DNA of 64,000 bases from Tricholomella constricta. Its lineage: Eukaryota > Basidiomycota > Agaricomycetes > Agaricales > Lyophyllaceae. The stretch spans positions 2,356,001 through 2,420,000 of the forward strand of contig JAACJP010000001.1 of the NCBI GenBank assembly GCA_013368375.1, read 5' to 3'. The position numbers and the translations under genes are program-made. Below, one piece after another: positions 44,118 to 55,328 of this stretch. The notes beneath the pieces are model-generated. The model was not told the origin of the DNA. It made no database searches and saw only the letters and a program-made list of their open reading frames with translations. Position 1 is the first letter of the stretch. Each line of letters opens with the position of its first letter.

Positions 44118-45575
44118 ATGATCTTTCAAGCCTTCCGACAGATACCAGCGCGTTTCCGCGTCATACGTCGGCGTGCTTACACTACTCCGAGTGCCCAGCA
44201 TTCAATTTACATCTCGAACTCAACTAACCCATATTTCAACCTTACGTTCGAGGACTGGTCCGTTGCCTTTATGCTTGCTGTTTCCTGTTCCGACCCATCT
44301 GTCTCACCAGGTTATTTCGACATAAGGCGCCAGAAGAACCCCTTCTTCTCATATACCGGGACGACCCATGTGTCATCATTGGACGGAATCAGAACCCATG
44401 GAAGGAGGTCAACTTCAAAGCACTCCGGGAACGCCCTGGGATTCCCTTCATCAGACGGAGGAGCGGCGGAGGCACGGTATATCATGTACGTGGGGCCATT
44501 CTCCACCTGTATTACAACTCATCCCGAATGTAGGACCTTGGGAACACGAACTTCTCAATCCATCTCCCTCGGGAGGAATTCGATCGGCACGCAACAGCCC
44601 AGGTAGTGCTCCGCGCAGTGCGCTCTCTCGGCATAGATGCACGCGTCAATGATAGGAATGACATCTGCGTTGGTCAGGATAAGATGAGTGTAGTCCCATA
44701 CCCCGCATCTCACTTCAGTCTGTTTATTTCTTGCCAACACGTCTCGGGCTCAGCGTATAAAATTGTGAACAAACGCGCGTATCACCATGGAACTATGCTC
44801 ATATCCTCGCGGTTGGATACTCTCGGGGATCTGCTGCGTACGACAAAGGTAGGCAGAATTGTTATAACCATTCAGCTGGTTGTTAATTTTTTACAGGACA
44901 CAATGATCACCAGGGGTGTCGCGTCCGTTCGCTCCCCCGTTTGTAACTTACAGCAATACTGTCGGGAGCTTACACATGATACCTTCACGAATGCGGTTGT
45001 ACTTGCCTTTCAAAACGAATATGGAATCACGTCTCCGGTACATCTTCCTTTTCCGTGATCTCGGGACACGACTCATACTGATTAAATGCAAAGGCGCAGG
45101 TTGTTGATGAGACTGACGAACTCAGGCATGTGGAATATATCCGCAAAGGTCTGGAGGAACTTCCGGTAAGTCTCATTTTTCCTTCCCGGTGGAGCTTCGC
45201 TGACGTCTAACGTCTCTCAGAGCTGGGACTGGGCGTACGGTCAAACACCTGAGTTTACCTACACCGTGTATCACAATTTTGCGTGGGGCAGAGTTGTAAG
45301 TCGAATTTTGCATGCGTGGAAGGACAGCTCCTGAAATAACAAATTTTCTCCCAAAGACCGCAGATATTCATTCAAAACATGGCATCATCAATACATGCAA
45401 ACTCAGTATCTCGGATACACGTCTTGAGGACTTTGCTGTGGACGCCCTGACAGAACTGGGTCAGACACTTGAGGGCAAGCGGTATGGATTCCTGGGAGAC
45501 CTTCCGGGGGCTCGAGAGCATGCTGGGCCGAGACGGGATATCTTAACATGGATAAAGGAGATAATAGAAACTTAA
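44118..45575 (+). CDS. AIM22: Mitochondrial lipoate-protein ligase A-like protein
   Basis: Lipoate ligase/transferase homologues (yeast Aim22, human LIPT1) act in lipoylation of the mitochondrial 2-oxoacid dehydrogenases. The start MIFQAFRQIPARFRVIRRRA is an Arg-rich presequence. The catalytic region follows: STNPYFNLTFEDW joined to LFRHKAPEEPLLLIYRDDPC, VIIGRNQNPWKEVNFKALRE, IPFIRRRSGGGTVYH, DLGNTNFSIHLPREEF, NDICVGQDK joined to VSGSAYKIVNKRAYHHGTML, and LISSRLDTLGDLLRT. RRRSGGGTVYHDLGN and SGSAYK are the lipoyl-AMP and substrate motifs. The C-terminal accessory domain has SWDWAYGQTPEFTYTVYHNF. The join before SGSAYK uses an apparent AT-AC intron (44684-44740). Confidence 0.9.
44684..44740 (+). 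other. AIM22: Putative AT-AC intron in the lipoate ligase gene
   Basis: The 57-nt segment begins ATGAGT and ends CAACAC, between GATAAG and GTCTCGGGC. Removing it yields the family motif DK-VSGSAYK. Keeping it adds 19 residues in frame to the motif. No GT..AG pair here keeps the frame and motif. ATGAGT is one base from the common donor GTGAGT, which suggests a U2-type AT-AC intron rather than U12 (no ATATCC start). Confidence 0.55.
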
Positions 45576-45643
45576 TGTGCACCAATCTTCCATTTGGACT
45601 GGGGTAGATTTGGGTATTGCAGACGATGCGCGGATTGCTGTGG

Positions 45644-46460
45644 TTTGTGTTCGTACCTTCATCGCCGTCGCAATGCGCGTCAACGTATTCATCAGCGAAC
45701 CATTCGTGTTCTCGATATATGGGGCCTTCTCAGCAGCTTTCGGAGTCTGGTTTGAGCAGCGAGAAACAATGCAGGGGCCCGGCGAGCGTGTTCGCGATCG
45801 ACAACAATATATCAGGCAGCTCGGACGGCTATATGACTGTACATATCTGCATAGAAGGACGGTATTCGCGTATTGGATGTAAGAGACTACTGTTTATGTA
45901 TTCCTTAACCTTATTTAACAAATATGGACGCTACATTCGGTCATCTCATACACCTTGGACCTTCCACTGGCTTTTTCTGCCCCCCTATCATGCGCAACAC
46001 ACAAAAAAGCGCCGAGATCAAATTTACCACATGCATACGTGGTCTTTTAACACGTCTGCTGTACCGTGAGCGGACGGTTTAGATGTGGACAGAAAAATTG
46101 TCCAGCCGGTCAGAAGATCGGGCATCGCAGAAGGCGAAGTCACGGCGCCAGTCATGATACGAACTTTTTACTATTATGCTCACTCGACACTGCAAGGATT
46201 TAGTGGCAGCATGATATATCCCGAGCTACCGACTCAGCTGCTGGTTCAGTCTCCCAAGGAAGGGACTACCGTCCTGGACACTGATCTGAATCATGTCAGA
46301 TGTAGATGGCCAATGCCGGGAGAGTCTCGGAACCTACTTAAAATCGTATATTCTCGAACGTCGTGTTCCTTTGTGCCATCGACATCTACAAATAGGGCGA
46401 TTCTTGTTCTGTGGCGGCTTCAAGAGATTCCACTTGTTTCCGGACGCTCTCTTTGAAAGA
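45644..46460 (+). pseudogene. Inverted partial duplicate of the UTP8-like gene 5' half
   Basis: This segment matches the first 0.9 kb of the gene at 37472-40258 in the opposite orientation, over its whole length with scattered changes. Matching landmarks include MRVN..ISEPFV around 45673-45710, the SGSSDGY region at 45812-45840, and the run ending TGGCCAATGCCGGGAGA near 46310. Two parental introns are still present as DNA (the GTAAG copy at about 45880, and another near 46180-46220), so it arose by DNA duplication, not from mRNA. Frameshifts, a stop within the counterpart of RTIWMW and a deletion of about 20 bp show it is not functional. It begins about 70 bp after the lipoate ligase stop codon. 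Confidence 0.85.
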
Positions 46461-46789
46461 GCCAATACGACGACGTCGACTTAAACGCTCAGCACCTCAC
46501 GACATTCCATTGCATTAGTGGAAATTCGACGATTGCGTTTTTTGATCACGAATACAAATTGTAGTTTACCTGCTTTCGCCCACGAAGTCACACTGTTCAT
46601 TTTTTCGCGGCCAGCTTGAAGCGTTGCCATCGTTCCATTGCTGGAGCGAAGGTTTGCGTGCGCAAGATCGCGGAGCCGCGCTTGTGGCTGAAGGACCGGA
46701 GTCTGAAGCGGACTATGATCTTCGTGGTTGTCGAACGCGTTCAACCTACTAACGTAAGTACGGACGTTCTTTGCGACTGATCATCTGAA
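46461..46789. other. Intergenic region before THYN1
   Basis: This 329-bp gap lies between the pseudogene end and the THYN1 start. One short minus-strand frame has no support. It contains the THYN1 promoter. Confidence 0.35.
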
Positions 46790-48064
46790 TGGCTCCCGGA
46801 AAGTACTGGCTTCTAAAAGCGGAACCGGATACACGCGTGGTGAAAGGCAAAGACGTGAAAGTGCGTTTTCTATACTCAATTTGTTGTCAGGACTGTTATT
46901 GAACTTGTGGTTACATTCAAGTTCAGTGTGGACGATTTTGAATCTATCAAGACTTCCCCATGGGAGGGTGTACGGAATTACGAAGCTAGAAACTTGATGA
47001 AGCAGATGCAAATTGGGGAAAAGGTACGTGGGCAGAGTAGGCAATCCGAAATAAGGCGAATCCCTTACGGCATGTGTTCTTCACAGGCTCTTTTCTATCA
47101 TTCAAACTGCAAAAACCCGGGTATGAGTGATTCCGCGTTTTTCGACGATATGTGCTAAGGAGGTCGTGTCGTGTTCTAAGGCATCGCGGCTTTTGCTGAG
47201 GTTTGTAATCACACCGCGTTCAGATTCAGCTCCCTGACAGGCGTTTGTGGTGATAGGTTTCGAAGGAGGCATATCCAGACTGTGCGTACGCCATCAGATC
47301 TCGAATGTTTCATGAACCCAACTATTCGTGACACATCTAGTTACGGCATGGGATGCGTGAATACCTTCAACAATATCGTGGGCGCACTCGTTGACTTCAT
47401 GCCTGTGTTTTCTAGGTCGCATCCGTATTACGACGTGGTATGTCCCTCGATTTCATTTCATTTTCATCTGATAATAGGACTTCAATTAGAAAACTAAACA
47501 GGAAGACCCGAGGTGGTTCATGGTCAACTTGACATTTGTTTCACGGGCTAGCCATTTTGTTCCCCTCGCTCTTCTGCGGCTGATCTCCGAGAGTACCGTA
47601 ATACCCTCGGAGATCGAGTACATTGGCGAGGTAGGCTTCAAGGCCTTGCAATGTGTGTCCCACTCATTTCTTCATGCGCTTTGGGACTGACTGGACTTAG
47701 CAATGGACCTTGTCAAAAAGGGCCGCCTAAGTGTCCAGCGCGTGGAGGAAACGGCATGGAATGCAATCGTTGCACTGGCGGAGGAGGGAGGTTGGGAAGA
47801 CATGGACTTGAAGGTGAAGAAAAAGAAGTCGCCTTCAAAGGCTGGTCCAGTGAAACTGAAGAAGAAGGTCGGTAATAAGCGAGCGAAGGAGGAGGAGGAA
47901 GAGGAGAAGGAGGTGATATCAGAGGATTGTGATCACCAGGAGGAGGAGGAGGACAGTGCTGCGGAAGGAGCCAAGACAAAAGGAGGGAGGAAGAGGAAGG
48001 CCAAAGATGAAGACAATGAGGATTATTCAGTCGCCCCACGACGCTCCACACGGCGGAAACGGTA
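46790..48064 (+). CDS. THYN1: EVE-domain protein, THYN1-like
   Basis: EVE domains are PUA-like folds thought to recognise modified bases; THYN1 is nuclear. The start MAPGKYWLLKAEPDTRVVKG gives the EVE opening (YWLLKSEP..). FSVDDFESIKTSPWEGVRNY follows after intron 46861-46921, with ARNLMKQMQIGEK, ALFYHSNCK, then GIAAFAE, VSKEAYPD and, through a 16-nt micro-exon (47341-47356), FTAWDASHPYYD. EDPRWFMVNLTFVSRASHFV and PSEIEYIGEVGFKAL complete the domain. The C-terminal 110 residues are Lys/Glu-rich with GGRKRKAKDEDNED and a final RRSTRRKR, a likely nuclear localisation signal. At least seven introns are needed, all short. Confidence 0.9.
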
Positions 48065-48519
48065 ATTCTGGCTCAGCTACTTTCTTCTCTTACATACCCT
48101 ATACAGTATCCCGCACATACCCTCAATGAACCTAATGACGAGCCCCAGTCCAGGCTCAAAGCCCTGACATCAGATGCATTAAAATTGCTTTTGACAGATT
48201 TTACACCTCAAGGTGAATTTCGTTCATTCCACAAGTCGAGGAACTTGAACACACCGACGGTGCGTTTGGTTCGTTTACAACTTATTCTTCTGCAGAGACC
48301 CATTGGCATTGTAACAATTGTGGATGCTTATTGTCTGCCGTTGTCCAAATGCAACATTCTTGAGGCTTAGAACAAAAACGCTTTGTCTCAGTTTCTTTAC
48401 ATCACATCGCGGTCATTCCTCGGCTTCAAAATATGAGCGTGGACCGCTCTTGGAGCTCATCTTCTCTCTTAATACTGCGCCCAGGATTGGCGTAACAGCG
48501 AGTCATATCACTCTCCTTA
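48065..48519. other. Intergenic region
   Basis: This 455-bp gap between two plus-strand genes contains no gene and no repeat that I can support. Confidence 0.35.
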
Positions 48520-50194
48520 ATGCCTTCTGATGCCCCTCCTGTTTATTCGCGAACCGGCAGCCCTGTCTCTGAATCGGCTTCCCCAGATGTTCTTGAGGCG
48601 TACCAGGAGTCACCACGATACTCAAAGGTCTTCGCCTTGCATGGACGTCCAACTCCTGCTAGTCGTTCTTCACACCCATTGAGAACGCCGCACACGTTTA
48701 CTCTTCAGAGCAGCAAGACGCCTTGGATAACTTTGAAATGCATCAGCCGGGCTGGCTCGCCGACTAATACCCCGAAATATGAAGGACGGGACCAGATAGC
48801 TGGTTCTATCAAGCTGGACTTGACTGGTCCAATGTACATTAATGTGATTACGATTTCGGTGAGCTTTAGTTGAGATCTTTCTACATTGTGTAACTGACCA
48901 TGGCGCAGGTCAGAGGACGCATCATCACGGCTGGTACGGAGGAGGGTTCATACACCTTCTTGGATGATACACATATCCTGTGGTCGAAGGCGCAAGGAGA
49001 TCCTCGGCACGCATCTTCCATGCGAAGTATCAAGCTCGAAGGGAAAATGGCGCCAGGAGAGTACAGCTGGGATTTCTCCTTTCCATTCCCAGGAACAATA
49101 GCGACAGTCGTCGAATCTAGAATACCCCCCGTCACGAAAGCTCATACAACCCCTCAGTCATTTCTGGAGCACGGCACGTCCGTCACAGTCCAGTATGAAC
49201 TTGTATTACATGTCGGGCGCGGGGCTCTGCGGCCGGATAGAAAGTAGGCAGCTCTTCCAACCGTCTGTTTCGCACCAGCTTATTCGGTTATAGTATAATA
49301 GCGCCCATCATCTATACCCCAAGAATCGTTCCAGATCCACCGTCTGCTCTCCGCCAGCTTGCATATCGCGAGGCCAGCCCATTGATGGAGCCGATTGCAG
49401 ACCCGGATGGATGGCTGACGCTCGCGTCTGTAGCGGTGCTTGTTAAGCGATCACCTAGTCAGGATCCAGTCGAAATTAAATGCAAGGTCGGCTCTGAAAA
49501 TCTTTGACTTGGAATGTTGCTGATTCTCAGCCTACTTTTCGCAGCTTTCGATAGCAAAGCCGGTTAGTATAAATTCCTGCTGACACTTGTCATCGTATTT
49601 ATGTACTTTTTATTAAGCTATGTTATGCACGAGGGACTGTAATACCGTGTACATTGACTCTACGATGCCCAGATGCTGTGGCGCTGGACGCTATAGCTCT
49701 TCCCGACGCCATCAAGGTCGCCTTGCAGCGTCGCGTCAAGTATTGTCAGAAAGGCGCACGGCAGACCTTAAGGAAACCGATAACGGAGACACTGGACGTA
49801 CAAGACGCAGTTTGGTGGGCCTCGATGGATGATGCCACGTACCAAGGCGACGATCAGAGTCGAACGATACAGGGAGAAATTCATCTGCATAAGAACCTTC
49901 AACCCAGTTCCGACTTGCCTTCTTTTACAGTCGAGGTGGGCATTGAATGCCTACTGCAAGCGCGCATCAGCTGACATACCCCAGTATCTCGTGGTTTTTC
50001 TTCCGTTCTGCTCTCCTGCCTTCGTCTGCGACAACAAAAAGACACCTTTGGCGACGCAGTTGGTCACGATTGGCACATTCCCGCCGCGCGGTCCACGGAC
50101 GCGCGAATACTCGACGCGAATGAACACGGACTATAGTTCATCTCGACGGGATCCGGTTGTCTTGGCGCGGGGTTTTGGTGTAAACTATCGTTGA
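48520..50194 (+). CDS. Arrestin-like N-terminal domain protein
   Basis: The frame starts MPSDAPPVYSRTGSPVSESA. After a Ser/Pro leader the segment GRDQIAGSIKLDLTGPMYIN, joined to VRGRIITAGTEEGSYTFLDD, has the arrestin N-domain pattern (G.V.L.L......I.V.V.G). Next come LEGKMAPGEYSWDFSFPFPG and VQYELVLHVGRGALRPDRK, and after introns IIAPIIYTPRIVPDPPSALR. The C-terminal half has a second beta-rich part: IPCTLTLRCPDAVALDAIAL and HLHKNLQPSSDLPSFTVEYL. The tail ends VVLARGFGVNYR. No PY motif for an Rsp5-type ubiquitin ligase was noticed except PPVY near the N-terminus, so adaptor function in endocytosis is only possible. At least five introns. Confidence 0.7.
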
Positions 50195-50829
50195 ACATTC
50201 GCGGCAACCTCGAATAAGCACGAATATTTTGGTCTGAATGTTTTATCCAAATAAGTTGCGCATCAGCCCGCGATTGAGCCTGAGCCACCAAGATGTTTTG
50301 ACTTTGTCTTCTGTCCAAACTTTAAAGCTTGTTTGTAATTTCGACGTTCTGGATGCGATTGATGTCGTATATTTCAGTGGCCTTGAACATTCCTTCTGCG
50401 ATAATGTGAATTTCTGCATCTTTCGCCGTCTGAGCTCCTCTTGCCATTCTTTCTAAGTAAATTGCCAAGAAGGTCTTTAATTGAGTTCTTTGCCGAAACT
50501 CGGTCCTCCCAGTCTCATTTTCTTGAATGGCACACAGGGAATTAATCTCTTGTCATTGTTCAGTGGCGTACAGAGAACCACATCAAGATATCCAGTAGTT
50601 ATTCATACACAATGCTCATAAAATGAAAACTATCATTAGCTCAGTTTATCTCAAGGTTTCTATGAGAACTGTGACAAAGACATTTCTATCACTTTTGAGA
50701 AGGACCGTGACCGCCAAAACGCTGCACCCAAAAATATTAACACTGCTTTGCCGATCTCAAATATTTCCGGCGAGGCTTTGGCACACTTTTGGGACGCTGC
50801 AATTCCCTGATCATAGAAATAATGTCTAT
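50195..50829. other. Convergent intergenic region
   Basis: This 635-bp gap lies between convergent genes. It is AT-rich. One short plus-strand frame (50623-50853) is not supported. Confidence 0.35.
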
Positions 50830-52716
50830 TTATATCAAAGGAGGGGCCCATAATGCAGGATACTCGCTCCCTTCAAGTTCCCTCGGGAGATCCTCCCACT
50901 CAAAATTCCAAAACTCAGGGAACAGATGCTGAAGGTCCCCACGACCCAAGAACACATTGAAAGCCCTGCGCAAGATGTTCCTCCGGTACACACGGGCATG
51001 CAGTGACTTCTCCTGCGGTGGAAGCTCTGGCAGCAGATCCTTGAGGCCGCGCTCCTTGATCAATGCGAGAAGAGCAAAGTCAGGTGGGTCGTAGACCGTG
51101 AAAAGGTCAGGACCGTGATGAGCAATCTGTATCTCAGAGGAGCCGCTGAGTTCCATTTCAAGGAAGGGACGCATGAGGCCAAGAACATCTGCTGCAAGGA
51201 ATATGGTGAGGAATGTGTCATCTGCTTTGGCAAGATTTATGAAGAGATGGAGGAAATGGGGGATCGCATTGATGACAAGGTCCTTATGGTCCCATCGCGA
51301 GAAAAACAATTTCGCCTCTGGCGTAATAGGTTCGCTAGGATATGGTCAATTAGTTAGAGTAAGGCTAATGAAGAAATTAACAGCTTTACACACATGATTC
51401 GAGACAAACGGCGAACTATTTGAGCGATAATCTTCACGCTATGTTTGACTGTGCTTAACTCCAAGTATCGCTTGATAGCGTGTTGTGCAGCGCGAAACGC
51501 ATGTGTAAACACCTGATGCAGAGACCTCAACGCGCGGATCCCAATCTCTATGTCCATCCTCTCATCTCTAGAGGATAGGACGAGTCAGAGAAGCACTCAA
51601 CACCACTGTAGACTCACCCTGAGAGCTCCAGCAAATCAACGCAGGCATCGTACAACAAGAAGTCAGCGAATGTCCTTGTGGGGTCAAGCATCACACTGAA
51701 CGTTGAGTACAGCCGACGTAAAATGACCTCTCTCGAAACAACATTCCACGCGGATATCCTTTGTTGTATCCGATCAGCCCCATTAATTGTGAAGGGCAAC
51801 TCGGGGCGCGTAGGCCACAGCGCATGAAGAGGATGATCGCGGATCATGGACAAATTAGATTGGGTTGCACAGAGAGCAGCCAGGAGAAAATTGCATTCAA
51901 CCTGGAGAGTGGAGACCCTATGAATATTTCCCCGGTCGGTCTCCGCTAGCGGATCACGGAGATGGTTGACATATAAATGGAGCAAGAAGTCCAGAATACC
52001 AGCTCGGAGTAGGATGGTGGAGTACTCCGGAGACCGTGCCAACCGTTCACAGAAGTCGATGAATGGTGCAATAGAATGACTTTCCCAAGCCGCAATAGCG
52101 CCCTGGTAGGCTTTTATTGTTGCCTCGTCTTTCGCATCCCTTTGGGATAGCCTAGCTAGACTCCTCAGGTATAATACATGAAGTTCAGGATATGTACGTA
52201 CCGAATGGAATCAAGCAACAATAGAAACTCTGTTAAGAATAACTGGATTTCGATGTCCGGCCATTTCTTCAGGCTTTTAATCATATGTCGAGTTTGGCGA
52301 ATGCCTATCTGTACGAGTAGAATCCGCAATGCGCGGTCTCTGATAGTGTCCGAGTACATTTCCAATCTAAAGGTGGCATTTTAGTAGTCATACCGTAAAA
52401 AGATGAAGCTATTGAGCCACCTCGACAGTTCTAGGAGATCATCGTACATTTGCTCTATCCCTCTGACGTTCGACGCATCTGAGTCCGCAAGGGGGAACTT
52501 GGAGGCAATGACATTGAGGCGCCTACGAATGAGAACATACTCGGCACTGCGTAGGGTAGCCTTTCCTAGCGCGAGGATAGCTTTCCCAGTAAGTGATCCA
52601 GGACCTGGAACCGTGCTTCCTGAAGATGCCGTTGAAGAGGTGAAGCTAGAGCTGAGAGCAGACGAGGAAGAGAGAAAGGCGATGTTTGTTTTGTTAGGTG
52701 GGTTATCAAAAATCAT
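50830..52716 (-). CDS. Hypothetical helical protein, family not recognised
   Basis: The first in-frame ATG supported is at 52716 (MIFDNPPNKTNIAFL), followed by a serine-rich stretch and GKAILALGKATLRSAEYVLI, then QMYDDLLELSRWLNSFIFLR. Later exons read GILDFLLHLYVNHLRDPLAE, LQVECNFLLAALCATQSNLS, SREVILRRLYSTFSVMLDPT and DFLLYDACVDLLELSG. The last is HFLHLFINLAKADDTFLTIF and FEWEDLPRELEGSEYPALWA. Repeated amphipathic helices suggest an armadillo/HEAT-like solenoid, which is an inference. Several short introns join the exons, with exact boundaries uncertain. An upstream extension beginning near 52785 lacks an ATG. Confidence 0.5.
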
Positions 52717-53125
52717 TTTGGCGGTCGGGAAAAGCAGGCTCGGGAGGTCGATGAAAGCAGTTCTATATAAATCCAAGACTGGCAAGGTAACACACGTCTA
52801 TCATTTCCGTAAGGAATTCGAAGTGATGGTTGTTTAAGTGAAGAGGCCCCCAACTGTCACCGCAGCCATAGCTCGAGAGATGAGAGCGCCATCGATTGGA
52901 GACAATATAAAGAGGAGTTCCGAACTATTCTTCACCAAGTTTTCGGGATATTCTTACAAGGCTTAAAATCAAGATGGACGCGGCTTGAGAAGTTAGGACA
53001 ATCGCGTTCGACATTGCAACGTTTGACTGATTGATTTAAAGCGGCGCTAAAATGGTGCGATTGCCGCAGCCGGCAGCACGTACTGAAATCTGGTACTTAA
53101 GTAGCGACCACGATCATCAGCAAAA
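52717..53125. other. Divergent intergenic region upstream of ITPA
   Basis: This 409-bp gap between divergent starts is the presumed shared promoter region of the hypothetical gene and ITPA. No motif stands out. Confidence 0.35.
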
Positions 53126-54003
53126 ATGTCCAAACGCCTCGGTGAGTGGTTTAAATAGCGAGGTGCACGTATATTGACAAGATTGACGTCCCATGCCAGT
53201 TTTCGTGACGGGAAACGCGAACAAGCTCAAGGAAGTCAAGGAAATCCTCTCCGACGGTGGTCACCCAATCGAGATCGACTCGCACAGCCTTGATAGCAAG
53301 TATCACGGCCGCCACCCTCAAAGTCGCCCGCGATCTGACATAACACCACTTCCCTGACGATTTCTAGTCCCCGAAATCCAGGGAACAACACAAGAGGTCG
53401 CAAAGGACAAGTGTCGTAGGGCCGCTGAACTCGTGCGTGTGCAAGCCACAGCGATTGACGCGTTCTGACTCATTCGATTCCGTCGGCTAGACTGGCTCCG
53501 CGTGCATCACTGAAGACACTGCGCTTTGCTATGCGGCCCTCAATGGCCTGCCTGGACCCTACGTCAAATACTTCATGCAGGAAGTGGGGCACGAAGGCCT
53601 GAACAATCTGCTCGTAGGCTTTCCGACCAAAGCCGCATGGGCCCTCTGTACATTCGCATATTCCTCTGGGCCAGGTATGAATCTTTAAAATTTGTATTAT
53701 GGTATCTTATCATGACCGATCGAGTACAGGTTCAGAACCGATCATCTTCGAAGGTCGGACGGACGGATCAATTGTACCTGCAAGGGGCTCGAAGGTCTTT
53801 GGATGGGATGCAGTCTTCGAGCCTAACGGAACCGGTCTGACGTCGGTGTTTCTGTTTGTTGACCTCTCGTCAATGCTAACTGCTGCCATTCAATTCATAG
53901 ATACGCGGAGATGCCTAAGGAACAGAAAAACAAGCTGTCACACCGCTACAAGGCGCTGGAGAAGCTGCGCGCTCATCTCCAATCACTACCTTCCGAGACG
54001 TAG
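53126..54003 (+). CDS. ITPA: Inosine triphosphate pyrophosphatase (Ham1/ITPA)
   Basis: This house-cleaning enzyme hydrolyses ITP, dITP and XTP to monophosphates, keeping deaminated purines out of nucleic acids. The first exon, MSKRL, is spliced into [20 protein letters not shown], the Ham1 signature (TGN..K..E...L). It continues with [89 protein letters not shown] and [37 protein letters not shown] follows and the stop is at 54001-54003. ED in CITEDTAL is the catalytic acidic pair region. The length of about 190 residues is normal. Five or so short introns are needed. Confidence 0.92.
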
Positions 54004-54227
54004 GGTTAGTGGGTTGCTCCGTCTTACATATTCCTCGAGGCGGGAGCGTATGTGCCCGCCCGGAACGAAGGCATTGTCACTTCTGACTTGTCTGATCAAT
54101 TGTGTAGAATCTATCCAGGTTACTAGATTTACAACAGGAAACCCAGGAGACATCGTCACGTTAGATGAAGTACTATGACGATTAGATGAAAACCCAACCG
54201 TATCTAATCATAAAAGATAATTAAGCT

Positions 54228-55030
54228 TTACAATTTGCTTTTTTCTGCGTCTTTTTTGTTCGTCCACGGATTGATGGTGGAATGGATCGCTGATACACAA
54301 AGTTGATCACCGTTCCACATCTATTGACGATGGCCGAATGTTAGAAGACCATACATTAGTGCCAACGACTGGACGGCGTCTCACCTCGCATCGCGCTGAA
54401 CGGACACGACCATGGATAAATACAGAGGTCGAAACGATTCGCAGTTTGTCACCTCTGTAAAGAGACATCAGATTCGGCGATAACGGGCTGAACGACGACT
54501 GCCACGTACGCGCGAGCTGGCTGGTGCCATATTAGGTTCATAGACTGAGATAGCCCCGTTCCATCTAAGCCAATTGCATTTCCAAGGACAATTAGAGATG
54601 ACATGGAGCATCTAGGCTAGGTTCGTCGAGCTGGTCCAGACAGTGAATGACATATGCGTACGGATCGACCATATAAGCCGCACATGCTCCGTGCAGTGTG
54701 CCAAATATGTTGCACATATCTGAAAGGTTGAAAGAGCGAAAAAATACAATCTACTTCTCTTATATTACTTCGATGGACTTTAAAAGGCGCACCTCTTTCG
54801 ACGTCAATTTCGAAGACCGTCTCCCCAGAGGCCGCTGGGCTATCCTTCCCCCACACATTTACCGCGACCATCTTAAGGCGCTGGCCGACATCAGCCCCAT
54901 ACGACTTGTCGTGGGTGCTCACAAAATTTGCGAAGATCTTCAGGGCAAGCCGCTTCTCTTCATCGCTCACGTTGCCCTCGATGTGCGAGACGTCGATCTT
55001 GGTCTTGGGGATAGGCATGCGATTGACCAT
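54228..55030 (-). CDS. Hotdog-fold thioesterase, divergent paralogue A
   Basis: The start MVNRMPIPKTKIDVSHIEGN opens at 55030. Further exons give IFANFVSTHDKSYGADVGQR, LKMVAVNVWGKDSPAASGET, VFEIDVER then DMCNIFGTLHGACAAYMVDP. CSMSSLIVLGNAIGLDGTGL and SQSMNLIWHQPAR follow, then GDKLRIVSTSVFIHGRVRSA, RCEMWNGDQLCVSAIHSTIN and a lysine-rich end. The pattern M.N..G..HGACAAYMVD...S.S.N..... P fits acyl-CoA thioesterase (ACOT13/PaaI-type) hotdog proteins, with GTLHGACAAYMVD as the active-site region. Substrate unknown. It shares exon layout with paralogue B, which starts 298 bp away on the other strand. Confidence 0.75.
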
Positions 55031-55328
55031 GGGTCTGCGGGAGAAGTGCTGAAGTCAGCACAGGTCGACATGGCGGTTTGAGGATGGTGGTAGTACTGTG
55101 CAAGAGTCGACCTGGGGTAACGATTTCCAATTACTGTAATTAGAGTGATCGAGTTGAGTGTGGCGATACACGTGGGCGAGCGTTTCTTTCAACATACCGG
55201 GATTCGGGTTCTCTCCCTGCCGGCCCTGTCTCCGCTGATTGTATACTGGCGCTTATTGTCGTCCATTCTCTGCCGCTACGGTATATTTATCTCACCGGAC
55301 AGCACTCACTAGAGCTGTTTTCGCCGTC
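55031..55328. promoter_or_regulatory. Shared promoter of two divergent thioesterase paralogues
   Basis: These 298 bp lie between the head-to-head start codons of paralogues A and B. It is the only non-coding DNA available to both 5' ends. No clear binding motif stands out to me. Confidence 0.45.
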
